NCBI GenBank assembly: GCA_905250125.1 | Contig: CAJNOL010000465.1 | Span: 18,210-82,209 of the forward strand | Origin: Rotaria sordida | Lineage: Eukaryota; Rotifera; Eurotatoria; Philodinida; Philodinidae | Direction: 5' to 3' | DNA: 64,000 nucleotides | The notes under the pieces: generated by a model | Databases searched by the model: none | What the model saw: the letters and a program-made list of their open reading frames with translations, nothing else | Told to the model about the DNA's origin: nothing | Position numbers and translations under genes: made by a program | Shown here: piece after piece, positions 36,581 through 47,723 of the stretch | How positions within the stretch are numbered: the first letter of the stretch is position 1 | Layout: each line of letters starts with the position of its first letter

Positions 36581-37639
36581 CAAGAGAATAATGTCAACTG
36601 CCCAATCGTTTTTTTAATGAAAGCTATGCTATTACAAGTTATTGACTATGCTGATTCTGAATACGGGTATAAGAGTTGTCCTTAGGCCTTTATTTGGTGG
36701 TTTTATAAAAAAACGGTTTTTCAGACTGAAAAGTTTTCTCGACCAAATCCTTTTATTGATCGAGGCAGATTGTACAGCATATTGAGTTGTCTATATAATA
36801 ATGTTTTTTTTCTTTTTCAAATCAAATTTTGAAGGCCATAAAGACATTTTAATTCATGCAATAGATGCATTTATACATTACAATGTAAATGCATAAATAA
36901 TTCACAATTTTATTGAAAATTCCTCTTTATCAGTAAATCTTCTCTTGATAATATGATTACATTATATTTATAAACTTTTCGTAAAAAAAATAGCTGATTT
37001 TGAGATCAGTGAGACTCGTGCACAAGGATGTAATAAAAGTTATCTGAAGCAGCCGATGTTAACATTTACTATAGCTGGCCTCTCATTGTAAATGTTTAGT
37101 GGTACGCATGGAATTGGGATAACTTTATGACCTTCAAAATTCGATTCAAAAAAAGAAAGAAAGTATTGTTTTATAGACAATGTTACCACTGGTTATACAG
37201 TTTATTATTAAAATCATGAAAAAGAGTATGTATTTATATGTGGATAGGATCATGTGCTAAACAATGGTACTAAGAATGGTGATCAGATCAGAAGCAATGA
37301 ACAATAGGACAAAGAGTGATCGTCACACTAGACATTGAGTAAAAGTGTAAATAACGGTGATCACACCAAATGTAGAAAAGTACATAATTGGAAGATAACA
37401 TGATAGTCAAGGGTCGCCTCGATAGTAGACTACTCAATATGCTATACAATCTGAGCAGATGAAAAAAAGAATATGGTGAAAAAGATTTTTCAGCTTGAAA
37501 AATCGGTTTTCTATGAAATTACCCTATAAAGGTGTAAGGGCAATTATTATGCCCATATTCTGAATTAGCAGAGTAGATAACCTATAATCCGGTAGCTTTC
37601 ATTAAAAAAAACGATTGGACAATTGGCAATGTTCTCCTG
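36581..37639. repeat. Fold-back element, about 1.06 kb, downstream of the WDHD1-like fragment
   Basis: The left end CAAGAGAATAATGTCAACTG and the right end reversed CAGGAGAACATTGCCAATTG begin a long inverted similarity: CCAATCGTTTTTTTAATGAA at 36601 matches the complement of 37592-37620, and TATAAAAAAACGGTTTTTCA near 36705 pairs with the 37490-37520 region. TAA flanks both ends (36578-36580 and 37640-37642), compatible with the 3-bp TWA target of PIF/Harbinger elements, though three bases is weak evidence. It starts 48 bp after the last WD40 exon and may mark where the gene was cut. Confidence 0.75.
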
Positions 37640-38364
37640 TAAGTTTCGTATTTTCATATAAAAAGAACGTCTAAAAATCAAACTAAAATTGATTCTTTTT
37701 GGATTAAAAATAGATTAAAATGGCTTTATTTCAATCTAATTTTTCGGTTTTAAAAATACGATTGTATTTAGTTTTCATCTCTTGTAATCGATTAATAAAA
37801 TTTAATCAATTAAAATCAATTTTCTAACAATCAGTCGTAATTGATTTAATCTTAATAATCGATAAAAATTAAATAGAAATAATACCATTTTAATCGCTTG
37901 GCAAATTGTGTCCAACGACTAGTTCTTTTCAAATCGACCTGTTGTGTCAATAATAGTGATGTGGCACATTTCTTCAGTACTTGCTCCAGTTGTCAAAAAG
38001 AATTGGTCCCTAGTTTCAGTTCTTTGAAAAAGAACTGGTTATCAGTTTCAGCTCTTTTAAAAACAACTCACTCACTGATACCAGTTCAGTTCTTTGATCA
38101 AGAACTTTCACAGGTCCATCCTCCATACATACGTACTTATCGACGAATTTTTAGGAACTAATCTTTTAAATAAGCTTAGGTCAACGATGTTTGAAAACTT
38201 CATAAGATTTAGCAATACTTGTGGATGTTCTGGGAGAGTTCTCACACAATACTTCTTTATTGAAACATGTATAAAACAGTGAAAAACATTCAACTTGTAG
38301 TTCGAATTGTGAACATCGTCATTAAATGATTTAATTGTAGGATGTTATTATTAATCTACATATT
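37640..38364. other. Non-coding, short repeated motifs
   Basis: About 0.7 kb. AGTTCTTTGA and AAGAACTGGT recur several times between 37980 and 38110, as does AATCGATTAA-like sequence at 37780-37870, probably decayed mobile DNA. The last part is upstream of the next gene. Confidence 0.45.
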
Positions 38365-39076
38365 ATGTCAAGATCTGTTGAACAACGATCATTCAAAAAT
38401 CTTATCAATATCAATCGTGATTTAGTCGATGAAAAATTCATTTTTTTAACTATTTATGCTTTATTTTTTTTGTCGTGCAACAACATCAATTTATTTCATG
38501 ATCAAGTACAAAATACTATTTTATCTAAGCGACTATATATTTTTTTTTAAATAGGATTTTAAACTCAATTCGTACAAGAACGGATACAAGTCCTATGCCT
38601 TCGTTTACGATAAAAACGCTTTGGATATCAAGTTTACCATGTTTCTAGGCGATGGAAACTTAACAGTTTATGCAGAAGTAAGTATTTGTTTATTATAACA
38701 ATTAGCTCATCCTATTTTATCTAGTCTCAAAATCCTTTATTAAAATTTTCTAAAAAGAGATGTTTTAATGTTGATAAACATATCAACCAAGTTGATAAAG
38801 AATTTAGGTAAAAAAGAAAATAATTCTTTTTATTAAAAAATAATCATTGTTTTTCATTATAGTTTTGTTGATTTGCGTAAAACAAAAAAAGAACTTAAAG
38901 AAAAATTTAAACTTATAAAGACGTTCATTGATGACAATCAAGTTGCTTCAAATGTTGATTCACAAGTTATTCTGGTCGATGATAAACATATTCCTGTTCC
39001 TGAACATAAAGCAAATCTTTTACATGATCAAGAGTATGGTATCTCAAAGACACCAATATTTGTTCATGATGAATGA
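38365..39076 (+). CDS. Unrecognised 4-exon gene, 186 aa
   Basis: Exons 38365-38505, 38555-38677, 38725-38807 and 38863-39076 are joined by three introns of 47-55 bp with full phase agreement, which is strong evidence for a real gene. The protein has a hydrophobic stretch near residues 27-40 (IFLTIYALFFLSC) that could be a membrane anchor or internal signal. A middle region rich in aromatic and charged residues follows (NGYKSYAFVYDKNALDIKFTMF is partly quoted here as NGYKSYAFVYDK), then a Lys-rich helix (RKTKKELKEKFKLIK) and a hydrophilic tail ending FVHDE. I do not recognise a family. It is 1.8 kb downstream of the WDHD1-like fragment on the same strand but begins with its own ATG and shows no WDHD1 motif. 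Confidence 0.7.
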
Positions 39077-39820
39077 ACAAAAAATCTCTTTTTTTTTTCT
39101 TTTTTATTTACTCATCATTTAAAAAATAAACTTGATACTATTAATTAGACCAATGATCCAACAATAGTCTTTTTCTTGTATGCTATCAACATAGGCACAT
39201 GTTTAGAGATAATACATGATTGAATTGGACATATCTATTATTCACAATAATATTAATATATAGCTGTATATTAATTATAGTCATTATTTAGAAATACATG
39301 AGAATTACCGAATGAATTTAAATCTAGCACTCAATTTTATAGACAATATACTACTGTTTGACCAAATATTTTCCTTGAAATATCAGTCCGACTGAATTCA
39401 AATCAAGATATTAGAAAAAAATTGATGAAACAATAAAGAAAATAATATCATAAAGAATTTTTTATTGTGAAATCAGGATACTCTATCCCATTAAAACCAT
39501 TCAGTTTTAATATTTAAACATAGCGATCCATCGACAAGAACTGTGTATGATTGATGGAATAAATATTCATTTTTCGTATTGAAAAATAATATAAGAATTA
39601 TTTATGATTGTATCGATTGAATTTACAACAATAGAGAATATTAGAAAATTATCTTATACTTTATTAATCAAATCGCATACTGAAGTTGACAACAAAATTG
39701 CAAAAAATAATAGCTATACAAAAATATGTCATTGTTCTCATTGACGACATCGGTCACATAGAAGACATGAATATATCTTTAATTATAAGCAAACCAAAAT
39801 TGTCATACATGAAGATAAAT
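39077..39820. other. Intergenic, no gene seen
   Basis: About 0.75 kb of AT-rich sequence. An open frame runs from 39686 into the F-box pseudogene but has no motif before 39821. Confidence 0.45.
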
Positions 39821-40777
39821 ATGGAATATTCATCTATTCAATTGAATGATTTACCTGACGAAATTTTTATGATTATTTTGAAAAAATTACACAATATTGA
39901 ACTACTCTATTCTTTAATAGGTGTTAATAAATGACTTGATACTATCGTCCTAGATTTAATTTTTACAAAAAATTTAACAATAACAAGACCTTTTAATGGT
40001 TTAAATCAACTTCCTGATGCAGTACTTGATCGATTTTGTCTTGAAATTTTACCTAAAATTCATCATAAAATTGAATGGCTTGATGTTGAATCATCATCTA
40101 TAGAACGTATTCTTCTTTTAACAAATTATTCTAATTTAAATGGACTTCGTTTATATGATCTTACATCCGAAAGAGCTCGGGATTTCTTTACTGGTAAGAT
40201 ATTTACAACACTCAATAATTTATTATATAAGAATATGAAAACAATTTATTTCAGTCTATATATTATATAAGCAGAATTTGGTTATTATAAGGATACTTTT
40301 TTATAATATAGTTTTGTTAGTAATATTCATCGATGAGTAAATTTGAAGAAAGTTTCGAATAAAGACATGATTGGAAAGAAAATAGAAATATTATTTTCGA
40401 ACATCTTCAGTTAAAATTCTTTAATTCTTAAAGCTGAAAGTATATTGTATAGAATAACTGATTAAAACAAAACAAAAACTAAAACATTAGGATATAGTAT
40501 AATGAATTATAGAATTAACAGAAGATCATATAAAATTGATCTATTAATAAGGAAAAGAGAATAGAATATTTTAAATAAACTAATAAATAATTTAAAAGAA
40601 ATTTTCAATGTTTATTAAGATTCAAGTTTATTAATTCGTGTTTTCAAAAATCAAATTTCATCACTTGTTAATGATATTAATAAATGTCATGGACCAAGAA
40701 GTCTAATTGAAGATATAAATATAAATAAATATATATATAACGAGAATTTGATAAAATTTTCTTCAATATCACTGTAA
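39821..40777 (+). pseudogene. F-box protein pseudogene
   Basis: The reading frame from the ATG at 39821 encodes an F-box (LNDLPDEIFMIILKKL...SLIGVNK) and continues with coding character to a GTAAGA donor at 40193. An in-frame TGA at 39932-39934 interrupts it; a one-base change from CGA (Arg, the likely ancestral residue after VNK) would explain it. A second block from 40620 keeps phase (DSSLLIRVFKNQISSLVND) and then decays to a stop at 40777. The repeat region found in the neighbouring F-box gene is missing. The intron-like gap between blocks is 426 bp. This looks like a truncated, decayed paralogue of the gene at 42212. Confidence 0.8.
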
Positions 40778-42211
40778 AAATATTTTTGTTTTTTCTTATT
40801 TCAGTTGAATTTGTCAAATGAAAATATTCTTCATTATTTGTCTTTCTACTAGATCATTTTAAAAGCATATTATTAACGATTTGAAATCAATTTTAACTTA
40901 GAGTTTATTAACTTAATCAATTCTTTGATCATCGGATTGCGTTGACACATTTATTCCGAGTTATCTTATGTAGAATCAATGTGAAGATATACTCAATTTA
41001 AAAAACGATATTATCATGATGACTAGACTAATTGATACCTACGTTATTGCTGATACTCCATAGTGCATCATCATCATTGTCGCTACATCGTCTACCACTA
41101 CTAGTTTTTTTTCAATGTTATGTTTTTAACCATCAATTTTATTATAAATAGTGAAAGTATTATTAGTTATTACGTTCGTTTGCTTGTGTGTGTTAATTAA
41201 AGTAACTCATTATGGTTGGGCACTCATTCATTTTATTTCTCATTCAGTTATAATATAACAATAAAATTTATAAAAAAACCAGCCAAGCACAATCGTAGAG
41301 GCGTTTAGAACAATCACTAGTATAAGATCTTTGATTATCAGAGTATTGAGAATCAATCACATTTGATTTATCAAATAATTCAATATTCATGAGAAGAAAT
41401 TAGTAGACTTCCAGTAGAAATATTGCAGCTAGTCTGCTCCTTGTTTACTATTTCAAACAAAAGGCATGAGAACTAATGCATGATAAAAAACGTTAAAAAA
41501 AACTAGTATGGTTCTTGATATTCGATATGATCTTTAAAACTAATTTATCCGTTATGAAACGTAATAACTGAGAGAAGAAAAAGATTTCTATCATGAAAAG
41601 AGTGGCCACTCGTTTAAAATATTTATTTTGAGTAGCTATACGGGCTTACAATTTGTGACTATTATCATCAATACTATCAGGTGCTTTGTAACACATACTA
41701 TGATTAATCATGTACACATGTTCTATATGTTGAAAAAGCTCATACTTATCGTAGTCGATCTATTTCTCATGTTTTCTATTATTTTTATCAGGAAACATTC
41801 GAGTACATTGAGACCAATAACAAATATCATTTTTTTTTTATGTAAGTATGACTCACAAGAATTCGTCCTCCTTGTCCTTCTTCTTTTTTTTTTGCACGTA
41901 CCTGAAAAGATTGAGTTCGTCTATTGTTCACTGAACAATGTTCAATGATTTTTTTAAAATCTTAGAATAAGTTTCTCTCAAGTTAAACATATTTAAATCC
42001 AACAAATTACATTCTAGAGTCAACATATTTGACACATTCTTTCATCCGATTAGTTGACCTACCTATTTCTTTTTATAAAAACATCCGTTGTTAAAATAAT
42101 TGAACATCAATGATTGATTCTTCTTTACACAATGTCCGTCAGTCATAACTTTTCACATATATATATATGTATACGTCTGTTTTAATGTCAGTCAGACACA
42201 TTATATCAACG
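40778..42211. other. Intergenic, no gene seen
   Basis: About 1.4 kb between the F-box pseudogene and the F-box gene. AT-rich, with an (AT)n run near 42158. The 106-codon frame at 41628-41948 is hydrophobic low-complexity sequence without motif and is not called. Confidence 0.45.
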
Positions 42212-44281
42212 ATGAACTGTTTGTTAAGTATGATTTTCTAAGTATTTTATTATCATTATTTATTTATTTTCATTGTTTTTGCACAGATGACAATGTTCAA
42301 CTGCTTGATTTACCTGATGAGTTAATTTTAATAATCATGAATAAAGTGAAATCTAATGTGTTATTGCTTTGTTCTATTATTGATATTGGTAATAATCGTT
42401 TGGAACAACTTGCACTTGATAAATGTCATTCAATCGATTTAACTATTGATTATTTTCAATCACCGTTTGAATCACTGATGACACGGTTTTATTCACATGT
42501 TATGTATCGTATTATCAATAATATTCAATCATTGACACTCACTATTCGACAAATTCCCGATATTGTCAGTTATGTTGAAAAAAACTCTAATGGAATTCTT
42601 CCAAATTTGACACACCTAAAGATAATGATTGGTCGACAAGCTCATCGAACAGGCACTCCTTATACATTAGATGCATCAAGTAAACTATTAAGTATTTTTT
42701 AGTTGTATTTAAATACTACTGCAGTTCATCTTCTGCATTGAAAATAAAGCATATTCTATCACTCAAGAATTTAAAAAACGTCTCGGTATTTTATGGAAAA
42801 GAAATCGACACTACGCGTATATATGGAATATCGACAGTTCAGAGTAATGAGTGAGAAATTCACTATATTGTTTTACCTGTACTAAGACATGCTAAAGTTT
42901 CTCAGAAAAATGATAGTTGAGAGAGATATGGAAAAGTATTTTTCTCCACGTTAATATTATGAGAGGCCAAAGACTAAATTGAAAAATATAATATTGTATC
43001 ACTCGAATGTATATATGTATGTATATAATTTTAGGCATGGAGATTTACCGTGTGTTTCACAGTGTATCTCTCTCTTGTGTAATACCTCAATTTGTTCGAC
43101 TTGAAGGGTCTGTTGGTAATCGAATCATATCTACTGTTCGTTGTTCAACATTTATGCGTTCTATTGTATCGTTGGAACTTGATAATGACTGTATTTTACC
43201 AAATGTAAGGAATCCGGATGGGTTGTTTTTCCCTCAATCAATACAATTGTCTCATATCCAAATAACATTAAATAAATTTGGCGATTGTGTCCGTTTACTA
43301 ACTCAGTTGGGTTCTCAACTCTGTTCATTTGCTGTTAGCATTGTAGATGTTTATGTAGAGAAGGGTGATATTATCTCTGAAATATCATCGGTAAGTAATA
43401 TTTGTTAATTTGAAATTCTTTTAAAATTTCTTATCTAGATTTTATGTCTCAATTTGAAAGAATTGACAGTAACAATCTATCATAATATTGTTAACTATAG
43501 TGAATGTATTGTTCCTCTTCTGCAACGGCTCTCAAGTGTCGAACGTTTAACATTATTATTAGCTATTGATATAACAACAACTAGACTCAGTCATTTTGTT
43601 ACTGAATTTGATTTAGAGAAAGACATTGTTTCATACATGCCTCATCTATGTCAATTTAATTTTCACATTCGTTCAATATTGGAAAACGCTTCTCCTGTAG
43701 AGATCGGCACAATTCGTCGAAGTGTTATGAAATGTCAACAGGCTGTTATTTGTACAGTCGACTATTTCAATAATAACTACGGTCAATGTCAATTGTATTC
43801 GCTTCCGTTTATTGGGAATCGTCTTGATTTCATTTCAAATCGATTTCCACTCTTCGATATGCATAAAACGTTCTCAATGGTTACCATGTTATTACTTTTC
43901 GATGATGTGGAACCGTTCGAAAATCTTTTTTTTGAACGTGTCGCTCGTACTCTACCCAATCTAAAGACACTCGAAGTATTCAATAAACTTGAACAACAGG
44001 AGAAAAAAACGATCACAACAAATAATCCTGAATTTGATCATTTATCTGCACTAATTCTACTCGACATTCATATGGATTATGCTGAACAGTTTCTTTGTCG
44101 AAGTCGTCTTCCTTGTCTAACCGAACTGGCTATTCATAAGCAAGTATTGTTAACAATAGTCGCTCACGACTCACAACAAGCAAGAGATAATTGTTCTAAA
44201 GTAGAGAATTTGATAACTTCCAAAAAATGGTGTGATTCAATTGATGCTATTCGAAACTTTTTCCCACTTGTATCCCATTGA
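42212..44281 (+). CDS. F-box protein with LRR-like C-terminal region
   Basis: Four exons, 42212-42227, 42287-42679, 43035-43390 and 43439-44281, give 535 residues with phase kept throughout. The start exon is only 16 nt and is the least certain part; it ends before a GTATGA donor. The F-box core is at the N-terminus (VQLLDLPDELILIIMNKV...LCSIIDIGNNRL). The rest has repeated Leu-rich strands (IQSLTLTIRQIP; LPNLTHLKIM; LNLKELTVTIY; LPNLKTLEVF; LPCLTELAI), similar in style to LRR solenoids. F-box proteins of this kind are substrate receptors for SCF ubiquitin ligases through SKP1. The second intron (355 bp) is longer than usual. It lies beside a decayed relative, so this is a multi-copy family. 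Target unknown. Confidence 0.85.
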
Positions 44282-46332
44282 AAATAGGGGAGAAAAAAAT
44301 TAAAATAAAATAAATGATTTAATTTAAAAAAAGTAGCAACTGGCTTTGATCATGTTTTGTTTGTGAAAAGTTCATGAAACAGAATCATTTTAAAGAGGTA
44401 TATTAATTTAAATATCACTGTAAGAGAAATTAGTCTTTATGCTAAAGTATAGGAAAAAACGTTAAGTTTAATGTATCTATTGTTGATGTAAGAGTGGTAT
44501 TATAACGCAATATAAGAATGAATTGCTGATCAATAGTAATTGAAACTTTAGTAGGAAAGTATTTCTGAGGTTCTATTGGCATATTCATGAAATGACGATT
44601 TATGTTTGAATACATTGAGGAACATTTAATCTTGTGGATGTTAATGATTTATATTTTACCTTAATAAATTAGAGATTTACATATTTTAGCTTTGGGATGT
44701 ATTAGATATGAGAAAATTGGCTGTAATATATTTGAGTTATAAATCTCAAAAAATCTAGCTAACTTTTGAATGTGTTGCCATACTGTTGAATTAAAAGGCA
44801 GTCCTAATTATTATATACGGTGCGTAGTGTACCACATATCAATTTATATTTATGGTATAAAAATCTCGGTAAATCTTCCATTTGAAAATATTTTCGAAGG
44901 ACTGAATCAATACAGTATTTTATGAGTATGAATAGAAAAAAGATTATTATTTCCAAACTTTTTTTTCATACATTTAAACTAGTATTGATGATATGTTAGG
45001 CGAAAAAAAAGTTTCTAAGCGTTTGGAGATGCTCTAGATCTTGTTACTGAACGAATTTTGAAAAAAAATGTGATATTCGGAAGTGTCAGATTCTGCCTTA
45101 TCGATCTATAAGGATTGAAAGTAGAAGAAACACAAAAATATTTTTATTCAGATTTGAAATTATGATCTCCACCATACAATATTTTTAATAAACTGATTAA
45201 ACGGTCAAAGAACAAGAGCATTTGTGAGATATCCACGCTCATTAGACAAGCTAAGAAATGCAGTTTTTGCGTTTAATTTTCGTTTTCAGAGTGCTGCAGC
45301 GGTGAAAAATTGACAAAATAAGTACTAAAACACATTGCTTCTATATTCTAGAGTGTTTCTGAAATGTGAACTTTGAAAACTGAAGTTTTTGGTTGTTTTC
45401 ACTTTCTGAAAGTGAAAATTAAACGCAAAGAACAGCGCCTATTGTATTTTTTTAATAAGTGCGAATGGTTCCAAATTGTGGTTCTTCTTTCAACGTTTAA
45501 AAACTTTTCAAAAAATTGTCCGTTTGGGTAGCAACATACCATTGTTCTCTCTGCACATGTAGTGAATAGCCGTTTTTCCTGCCGTCTTGCATGTGAATAT
45601 AGAAATTTTGTAAATTCAACGTGCAGATAATTAATACTTTTTTTATTTTAAGTTATTGAATTAAGTAATTATTTATTATGTCTTATTCTTACTATTCTAG
45701 TATGTTATCAATGGAAAAAGATAAACTAGTAGATGCAAGTGAACATGGATTATTAATTGAAGAATGTGGGCAGAAGATTCAACAATACTGTGCTGCAGAC
45801 GATATTGTATCAATTGATAAACACAGACATGATGATACTTAAACTGATCTATAAGAAATTGATAATAATTCCTTTCAAACTGTGGAAAAAAAGAAGTTAT
45901 AATATAACACCTTCATTAATCACCTTTGAAAATGTAGAAACATAAAATATGAAGTTTTTTGAATTTTGAATGTGAAATGGGGTCTCCGCTCAATACGCTT
46001 GATGAATCTTTGAAAATCCATCTTGAAAAAAGTATCCTTCATTCAGGATTCTGTTACTTAAAGGATTAAGATAACAAAAGTTGATGATAAATAGATGTTG
46101 GCAAAGCATCATCAATAAATAGAAACCTGTTCGATGACATTTTTGATGGTCCTTTGAATCTTTGTTTTCGCCATTTTTCTTTTCGGTAATCTCTTTCTCT
46201 ATGTTCTATTTTTCCACGTTTTATGTTTCGACGTTTCTTCTTTCGATATTTAGTCAACTATTCCAATTATTTTGGTTAAACAAATTGGACGCTAAACACT
46301 ATGAATCATTTCAGGTTATTGACACCTCATCG
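44282..46332. other. Transposon-rich non-coding stretch, left part
   Basis: No supported gene. A small hairpin of about 165 bp spans 45264-45430, with ends TTTGCGTTTAATTTTC and GAAAATTAAACGCAAA. A 54-codon frame at about 45678-45842 starts MSYSYYSSMLSMEKDK and has coding-like codon use, but no motif and no splice partner were found. The region ends at the target duplication of the next hAT element. Confidence 0.5.
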
Positions 46333-47138
46333 CAGAGTTGTAACCAGTCCGGCTAAACCGATCCGGTGAATAAAGTTGAACCAGCCGGTTCTCATCGGTT
46401 TTTTACCGGTCTACTTCAAGTGGTTAAACCGGTCGGTTTTTATCGGCGTTTGCCGTTTTCAGAAAAATGTCCATGTGAGTCAATTTACGAATAGTTAGAA
46501 ATTATGCATTTGTGATGGTTATTTCTTTGAAAAAAAGAGTTATAGCTCATTTTGAAAGAAGTTTTCACACATTTTTTCTGTCTTTCAACTTTCTTTTAAA
46601 TAAAATGATCTATCAGTGAATCTTTCAAACAAGATTACAATTAGAAAGTTGTTTTATGCTGCATGCCTGTCAGCTTTGGTGTTTATTCTTTAATCTTGCT
46701 CTAATTTTTTTGCGACAATCGATAGATGACATCTGATAATTTGAATTTACTTGTTTTTCTTCATATGAGTCTTTTGTGACTAAACAACGTAATCTGTACA
46801 GTCTTGTCTATTACTTTCACGATACTAGGTTAAGTAAAATAATATCTTAGTTTTCCTGGAAATGATGGATCCAGACATATTGGCCACTCAACAGATTCAA
46901 AGCAAATTAAAAGTAAAATTTTTGAATTAGTGAACTCTTGAAAAGATAAGTGTAAAATTTCATGTACTCATTAAAAATTTAAACTAAAACATCAGTTTTA
47001 TTGACTGTAACAGTTGTGTGAACTCGCCGATTTTTACCGATCTAGGAAGACTTTTAGATCGGCCGGGCCACAGCGGTTCAGAGCTTACACAAGCTGGACC
47101 GGACTGGTCTCGTATTTTTCCGACCGGTTACAACTCTG
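46333..47138. mobile_element. hAT-type MITE, 806 bp
   Basis: Left end CAGAGTTGTAACC, right end reversed CAGAGTTGTAACC: exact 13-bp inverted repeats. The 8-bp target duplication CCTCATCG is exact at 46325-46332 and 47139-47146. Subterminal sequences are rich in CCGGT/ACCGG. The interior is AT-rich with no transposase frame. It is a different family from the element at 31836, although the first six terminal bases (CAGAGN) and the CCGGT repeats are similar. Confidence 0.92.
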
Positions 47139-47277
47139 CCTCATCGAAAAAGCCGCAAGATAAAACCTCTGTGATCTAATGTGTTTTTTTTTAATTGAAT
47201 TCTTTAAATCACGCTTAATTCGAACAGATCCACTAACTACTGACTATGTGTACAATCAAAATATCGCAGCCAATTTG

Positions 47278-47690
47278 CAGATTCGGATTCCTCGACCTCG
47301 ATTACCCTTCGGTCAACCATTATAAAACAAAATTTTTTTTCGTAAAAAAGTGATTCTTTGTGTAAAAAAATGATTCACAAAAAAATTTCAAAAAACTAAC
47401 CTCAGATTCGAATTCCCCGACCACGATTACCCTTCGGTCAACCCTTATAAAACAAAATTTTTTTTCGTAAAAAAGTGATTCTTTGTGTAAAAAAATGATT
47501 CACAAAAAAATTTCAAAAACTAACCTCAGATTCGAATTCCCCGATCACGATTACCCTTCGGTCAACCCTTATAAAACAAAATTTTTTTCCGTAAAAAAGT
47601 GATTCTTTGTGTAAAAAAGTGATTCACAAAAAAATTTCAGAAAACTGATCTCAGATTCGAGTTCGTCGACCTCGATTACCTCTGGTTGAG
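47278..47690. repeat. Tandem repeat, 3.3 copies of a 125-bp unit
   Basis: Units start CAGATTCG at 47278, 47403, 47527 and 47652 (the last partial). Each holds a GATTACC-CTTCGGTCAACC core, a CTTATAAAACAAAA block and two TGATTC motifs (AAAGTGATTCTTTGTG and ATGATTCACAAA) that form a small hairpin. Copies 2 and 3 are almost identical; copies 1 and 4 differ more, as expected for array edges. It is a minisatellite, not a CRISPR: there are no unique spacers. Confidence 0.9.
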
Positions 47691-47723
47691 TTTTATTTGA
47701 AAGAACCCTTTTTGTGTCGAGAT

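Noticed and set aside
38365..39076. Considered as continuation of the WDHD1-like gene
   Set aside because: Begins with its own ATG, has no WDHD1 SepB or HMG-like motif and is separated by a complete fold-back element.
39932..39934. In-frame TGA considered as a selenocysteine codon
   Set aside because: F-box proteins are not selenoproteins, the paralogous position is a normal residue and the downstream gene part has decayed.
46162..47200. Possible exon VIDTSS...KKPQDKTSVI split by the hAT element at 46333
   Set aside because: Joining across the target duplication gives a short open run after a TTTCAG, but no upstream exon or family motif supports it.
47278..47690. Considered as a CRISPR array
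   Set aside because: Whole 125-bp units repeat without unique spacers, and the genome is eukaryotic.
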